The translations under genes and the position numbers were made by a program. From the NCBI GenBank assembly GCA_045837725.1, contig JBEWZL010000220.1, positions 62,001-126,000 on the forward strand: DNA of 64,000 bases, in the 5' to 3' direction. Origin of the DNA: Vermamoeba vermiformis (taxonomy: Eukaryota; Tubulinea; Echinamoebida). Below the pieces are notes generated by a model. That model was not told where the DNA came from. It was given only the letters and a program-made list of their open reading frames with translations, and made no database searches. Below, one piece after another: positions 60,060 to 64,000 of the stretch (position 1 is its first letter; each line of letters begins with the position of its first letter).

Positions 60060-60381
60060 CATTGGTGAAAGTAGAACGCTAAAAGGACCGAGTTTCGAAA
60101 ATACTTGGGCGAATTGGTCCAATTCGCCTTTTTCAACGATTGCCAGCTCAGACACTTTGACGCAATACTGAAGAATCCATCTCTCATCTTCTTCGTATGC
60201 CACCACCGCCGACTATTAAATGAACGAAACGATTATTGGTCAGTGATCGGAAGTCTTTCACCATGAAATCGAGTTGCACAGCTGTTCAAAATGAAGTATT
60301 TCTACGACGACGATTAAAATCAGATCTGTCCTGAGTCAGCTCACAAACATCCTTTTCAGTCTGCTGAGAGCGGGTTGACAT
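60060..60381 (-). CDS. Truncated minus-strand gene, N-terminal part
   Basis: The minus strand reads SAVVAYEEDERWILQYCVK, then SELAIVEKGELDQFAQVFSK and LGPFSVLL, acid/hydrophobic coding-like sequence, after a good acceptor (TTTAATAG) near 60215. Upstream MSTRSQQTEKD starts at 60381 and could be exon 1, joining in phase via a GTTTGTGAG donor; this is a guess. The frame then runs into island 1. No family recognised. It would be divergent from the kelch-like gene, 97 bp away. Confidence 0.45.
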
Positions 60382-60478
60382 GTTCAGATCAACTAAAATT
60401 CCGCTGATTGGTTGACAGCAAAACATCAATTGCGCGGAAATAATCCATTCGTTATACCACCATAACACACGTAACCAC

Positions 60479-61725
60479 ATGATGCGCTTGGCTATCATCA
60501 CACTTGTTGCATTGTTTGGCTTTGCTTTTGGTGCAGTGCCAGCGATTACTCAATCCGCTGCCAGACTCCCAACCCCTCGATACGGTATGCTTGTGGGAAG
60601 CACCGACAAATATGTTGTATTTTGGGGAGGATCATACAATATAACGCAATTCGATGTTGCTGGAGCGGAGTTGTTCGATCTGGCATCTGGACAATTCATT
60701 TCAATGCAACAAGATAGCAAGCTCTTTGGCTACACCAACGTTTTGGATACACAAACATATTCTAGCTTTTCCATCGGATCCTACGTCCTGTTTGGTGGAT
60801 TATCTCAACCCAGTTCCAAGGTTGCTGTTCTGGATACCGACGGGCCCTCATATACTATGCACAGCTTAGACTACAAGGGAGTTCCAGCAGGCGTTTCTAC
60901 TAACCGCATAGTTGCGCTTTCAAATGGTGCCAGATTAGATTTCTTCGATCCGATCACAAAATCTTGGTCAGGAATTAATGAAACCATATCAAACGTTACA
61001 TTCAACCATGCCGTGGCTGCCGATGATATTTTATACTTCACTGGTTCCAGCACAGCCGACATGGTAACGATATTTAATCTGACGAGCATACGCACCCACG
61101 TACCCGCCACACCCCCGCACGCACCGGGGGTCCCCGGGCACCACACACCAGATGGACGACCGGAACATGGCCCCCCCCCCAGACCCCGCGACCACGAGGC
61201 CAGACCAGAGAGACCCCGGGCGGGCGAAGATGGGCACTGAGCGCAAGAGGGCAAGACCACACGACGCCGACGACCCCGGGCCACGTCGGGACCACGCGGG
61301 CCAGCAAGGACAATTGATTTGGTTTTGATTTCGCGTCGGCGTCCACACTCCGTAATGTTCCGTTGATTGACAGTTGCGCGCGAAAAGTTATACTTTTATC
61401 TTTCTATTCATGATTACGTATTCGATGCAATTGTGCCTCCCTTCACGCAGGATACAACCAAGCTGCCAGTCGCACGTTCTATGGAGGCCGCCTCGCTAGT
61501 AGTCGCTTGGTTGCGATGGATCTGTTTGAATTGTCATCCAATCCTTTGTCCTACTATGTAATACTCAATTCAACTTCCATCCACTACTCCATCTACCAGT
61601 GTTATGTCAACTATACGATGCCACAGATAGCGACAGTAGCATCTGGCATTCTTAGGTTGGTTCTGAGAAGCAAAGACAGTACGACATTGGGTGGGACTTC
61701 AATAAAATCCATTTTATTGCTCTAA
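60479..61725 (+). CDS. Kelch-like secreted protein, interrupted by a T-poor island
   Basis: Start MMRLAIITLVALFGFAFG (signal peptide). The ectodomain reads LPTPRYGMLVGSTDKYVVFWGG, AELFDLASGQF, GSYVLFGGLSQPSSKVAVLD, RLDFFDPITKSWSGI and ADDILYFTG, i.e. kelch-like blades. After VTIFNLTS (61086) the T-poor island begins. Beyond it another exon-like stretch resumes in a kelch-like frame (RTFYGGRLASSRLVAMDLFELSS, LSYYVILNST, QIATVASGI) and ends at 61725, followed by AATAAA. Its ectodomain style recalls the receptor kinase ectodomain at 54048. There is no transmembrane helix or kinase. The two halves cannot be joined through the island. Confidence 0.55.
61091..61310. other. T-depleted GC-rich island 2
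   Basis: By my count 7 T in 220 nt, GC-rich, with a run of ten or more C. It lies inside the kelch-like gene with host-like sequence on both sides. Same character as island 1 but no shared sequence that I can align by eye. Confidence 0.85.
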
Positions 61726-61745
61726 ATAAACTCCTATGGTAATAT

Positions 61746-62547
61746 TTAGGCTTGTTTAATTGTCTCGTTAATCACTTGGCACATCTTGGCCGCAGCATCT
61801 CCAGCAGATGCGGGATTCTGACCAGTGACGAGTCTTCCAGTGGCTATAACGGTGTTGGACCAGTTCGCGCCTGGCTTGACAATAGCACCGCGCTCTTTTA
61901 ACTTGGATTCGAGCAAGAAGGGCACAAATTTGTCTTTTTTAACCTCGCGTTCTTCGGCATCCGAAAAGCAGACCATTTCACATCCTGCAACGAGGTACTT
62001 GCCATTCTTAAGCATGACATTGACGAGTGCTGCTGGACCGTGGCATAATGCACCGACGACTCCGCCTTTCTCGTAGATTTTTGCGGCCAGCTCACGAGAT
62101 GCAGCATTATCAACAAGATCCCACCTTTCAATTGATTAGAACATCGGATATTATAATTTCCATTTTCTTACATTGGTCCGTGGCCTCCAGCGTAGAAAAT
62201 TCCATTGAATTGAGACGCGTCGATCTGATCCAAGCTGGCGGTGTTTTCCCAAAGAGCCTTAAGCGCAGGATCTTCCAAAAATCGTCGGCAAACCTCGTCT
62301 TTTTTGAATTGTTCCACACTTTCAGGGTCTACTGGCGTCTTCCCACCCTGCGGACTACGAATTCATTAGCTCGTAATTGAAGGTGCATCCAGATAAATTC
62401 TTACCTTGCGAATGTAATATCGAATCCGTTCTTCTTAAATACTTCGTATGGGTGCGCGACTTCGGGTAAGTACCAGCCAGTCTTTTTGCCAGAGTCTCCG
62501 AGTTGATCGTGAGAAGTCAAAACGAGTAAAACTTTTTTATGCGCCAT
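61746..62547 (-). CDS. DJ-1/PfpI-family protein (Hsp31-like, glyoxalase III type)
   Basis: Start MAHKKVLLVLTSHDQLGDS; KTGWYLPEVAHPYEVFKKNG with the conserved Glu of the P-E-V-A-H motif; FARPQGGKTPVDPESV; ASQFNGIFYAGGHGPMWDL; GGVVGALCHGPAALVNV, where Cys in ALCHGP is the nucleophile; CFSDAEEREV; FLLESKLKERGA; TGQNPASA. Layout matches Hsp31-like class I glutamine-amidotransferase-fold enzymes that detoxify methylglyoxal, and chaperone-like members. Three exons. Starts 279 bp from the NAA15 end. Confidence 0.9.
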
Positions 62548-62825
62548 TGTGTTGTAGGTATTAAATGTTTGTAAAAAATGATAGTAAATAGCAAGAGAAT
62601 GATTTTTATGTCATTAAGTTATCGGAACACGGTCAAATACGCGTGAATAACGAAGAATTTTCGCTCAAAACACATCCACACGCTCGTGATTTTGTTGACT
62701 TGCAACAAATATAAATGAATATTTAGGGAATTTGACGAGTCCCGAATTTCAAAAAAGTGAGCGAATGGAACGAAGAATTTCATTTATTTTGCGATGAAAA
62801 GTATTTCGTCATAATTACCGCTTAT

Positions 62826-64000
62826 TTAGTGGCTTTCGGCGGGTTTTTCCTCTTTAGGAGCCTCTACTACAGGAGCAGGGGCGAAGTAAGAAGACAAGGG
62901 CAAGATAGTGTGGACCTTTTCTTTAAACTCTTGCGCTTGTTTCTCGCCGAACTTGGATGCGATGAACTTGTGCACCTTAACCAAATCCTACAACGAAAAT
63001 ACATTAGTACGTCTTACGTCTTCAAGAATATAAGTTCATTAAGGTACCTTAATGTTGGCATAAGAAGCGCCAGTGAGATCGGTCAACAAGCTCAAAACTT
63101 TGTCTTTTTGGCTAGCTTGGAATTGCCAAATCATTTCAGCAGCTTTAATAATGCAATGTTAACAATTAATTTGGACTCATAAAATTAATAATTAAGCTCA
63201 GAATGGTGGATCTGGATAGCACGTACCAGCAACCCGCTTGGCGAGATCAGCTTTGTTGGCAGCCAAGTAATCATCATTAGCCTTGTTAGACTCAGCCTCG
63301 GTGCTCAAGTGATAGACCTCTTGGTTCTCAAGCTCGAACACTTTACGAGCAGTTTCAGACAGATCTGAGGGGTTGGTTCGGACTAGATAAGTACAATTAG
63401 TAACGATTCAGTAAGCGTGATACGACTATACATACCAGCAGTGAACAAGCGGATCTTGTTGGCATGAACAGTACCGTGAGTAGCGCCCAACAATTGCTCC
63501 AACTTCTTGAGAGATCTCAAGGCGAGCAAGTATTTCTCTGTTCGCGTGTAAGTACCGCAGCTATGAATGTTATTATATTACTTACTCATGCGAAGGTAGA
63601 CCTCGAAGGCAACAATGTGGGTCTTGACTTTTTGAGGTGACAAAGTGACCAATTGTTTCACGTACTTGTGCGCCTTGGCCAAAGGATTTTTCACCTGTCC
63701 AAAAGTGTCAGATTCCGTTGATTAAATACCACTTAGTGTCATATTTTACTTACGTTTTCCAGGGCCTTGCCCTCTGGATCAGGGTCGTAGATCTTAGCCC
63801 AACGCTTGCCACCGATTTGTTTGTACTTCTCACGGTCAGCTTTAGCCTTGGCACGTGCCTCTTTCTCAGCACGGCGTTGGTTCTTTCGCTTCCTGGCCAA
63901 AGCACGCTTCTTCTCGTCTTCAGGGAGACCAGCTGATTAAAATTAGAAGTGTGCTCGTGAATTGAATGACCGCAAGGCTTACCAAACTCAGGATCTTCCT
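62826..64000 (-). CDS. NAA15: NatA auxiliary subunit NAA15, C-terminal part (5' end off window)
   Basis: TPR-type scaffold that anchors the NatA acetyltransferase NAA10 to the ribosome. Readable exons from the right edge: EDPEF, GLPEDEKKRALARKRKNQRR (the Lys/Arg-rich NAA15 region; KRKNQRR is a family hallmark), KYKQIGGKRWAKIYDPDPEGK, NPLAKAHKYVKQLVTLSPQK, THIVAFEVYLR, KYLLALRSLKKLEQLLG, IRLFTA, ELENQEVYHL, and C-terminal KVLSLLTDLTGASYANIK, DLVKVHKFIASKFGEKQAQ. Ends EEKPAESH. About six exons visible; N-terminal TPRs are outside. With NAA20 (22888) two N-acetyltransferase complexes are represented. Confidence 0.92.

Overview
The window is nuclear DNA of an intron-rich, gene-dense unicellular eukaryote: about 30 protein genes on both strands, most cut by small introns (mostly 50-100 nt, GT-AG), with short intergenic spacers and AT-rich flanks. 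The best lineage clue is non-coding. A U3 snoRNA and an RNase MRP RNA each carry a WCCCAYAAW box about 62-67 nt upstream, matching the Dictyostelium upstream sequence element (DUSE) as I recall it. Together with a tyrosine kinase receptor, a classical tyrosine phosphatase, a MYRF-type transcription factor and an F-box/JmjC fusion, this points to an amoebozoan, perhaps protostelid-like. That placement is inference; the exact species cannot be named from the sequence.

Layout. 1-10780: USP12/46 deubiquitinase (cut by the left edge), RFC5 clamp-loader subunit, a Dispatched-like RND membrane protein, a mitochondrial Tim44/mL45-like protein and an F-box/JMJD6 protein. 10921-23752: an MRH-type sorting receptor, U3 snoRNA, THOC2, an F-box/ankyrin protein, glutaminyl cyclase, NAXE and NAA20. 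24031-34540: a BRCT-MLLE-RRM protein, a classical PTP, PI4KB and a tandem pseudokinase. 34550-36230: an eroded gene-like stretch. 36587-45402: ankyrin protein, PP2C phosphatase, RNase MRP RNA, a small basic protein, an SDR and a MORN protein. 45402-57271: MYRF, Hsp20, HPS5 and a receptor tyrosine kinase. 57522-64000: zinc finger/SPRY/F-box protein, a truncated minus-strand gene, a kelch-like secreted protein, a DJ-1 family protein and NAA15 (cut by the right edge).

Themes. The receptor kinase (53742-57271) has tail motifs resembling SH2 and SH3 docking sites, and a classical PTP lies 25 kb away, so a writer and an eraser of phosphotyrosine are both present. Ubiquitin and F-box functions recur (USP12/46 and three F-box proteins). 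NatA and NatB N-terminal acetyltransferase subunits are both present. 

Oddities include two strongly T-depleted GC-rich islands (about 59750-60040 and 61091-61310) that interrupt genes, three families of short perfect palindromes scattered through introns of unrelated genes, a GC-AG intron and possible introns of only about 25 nt.
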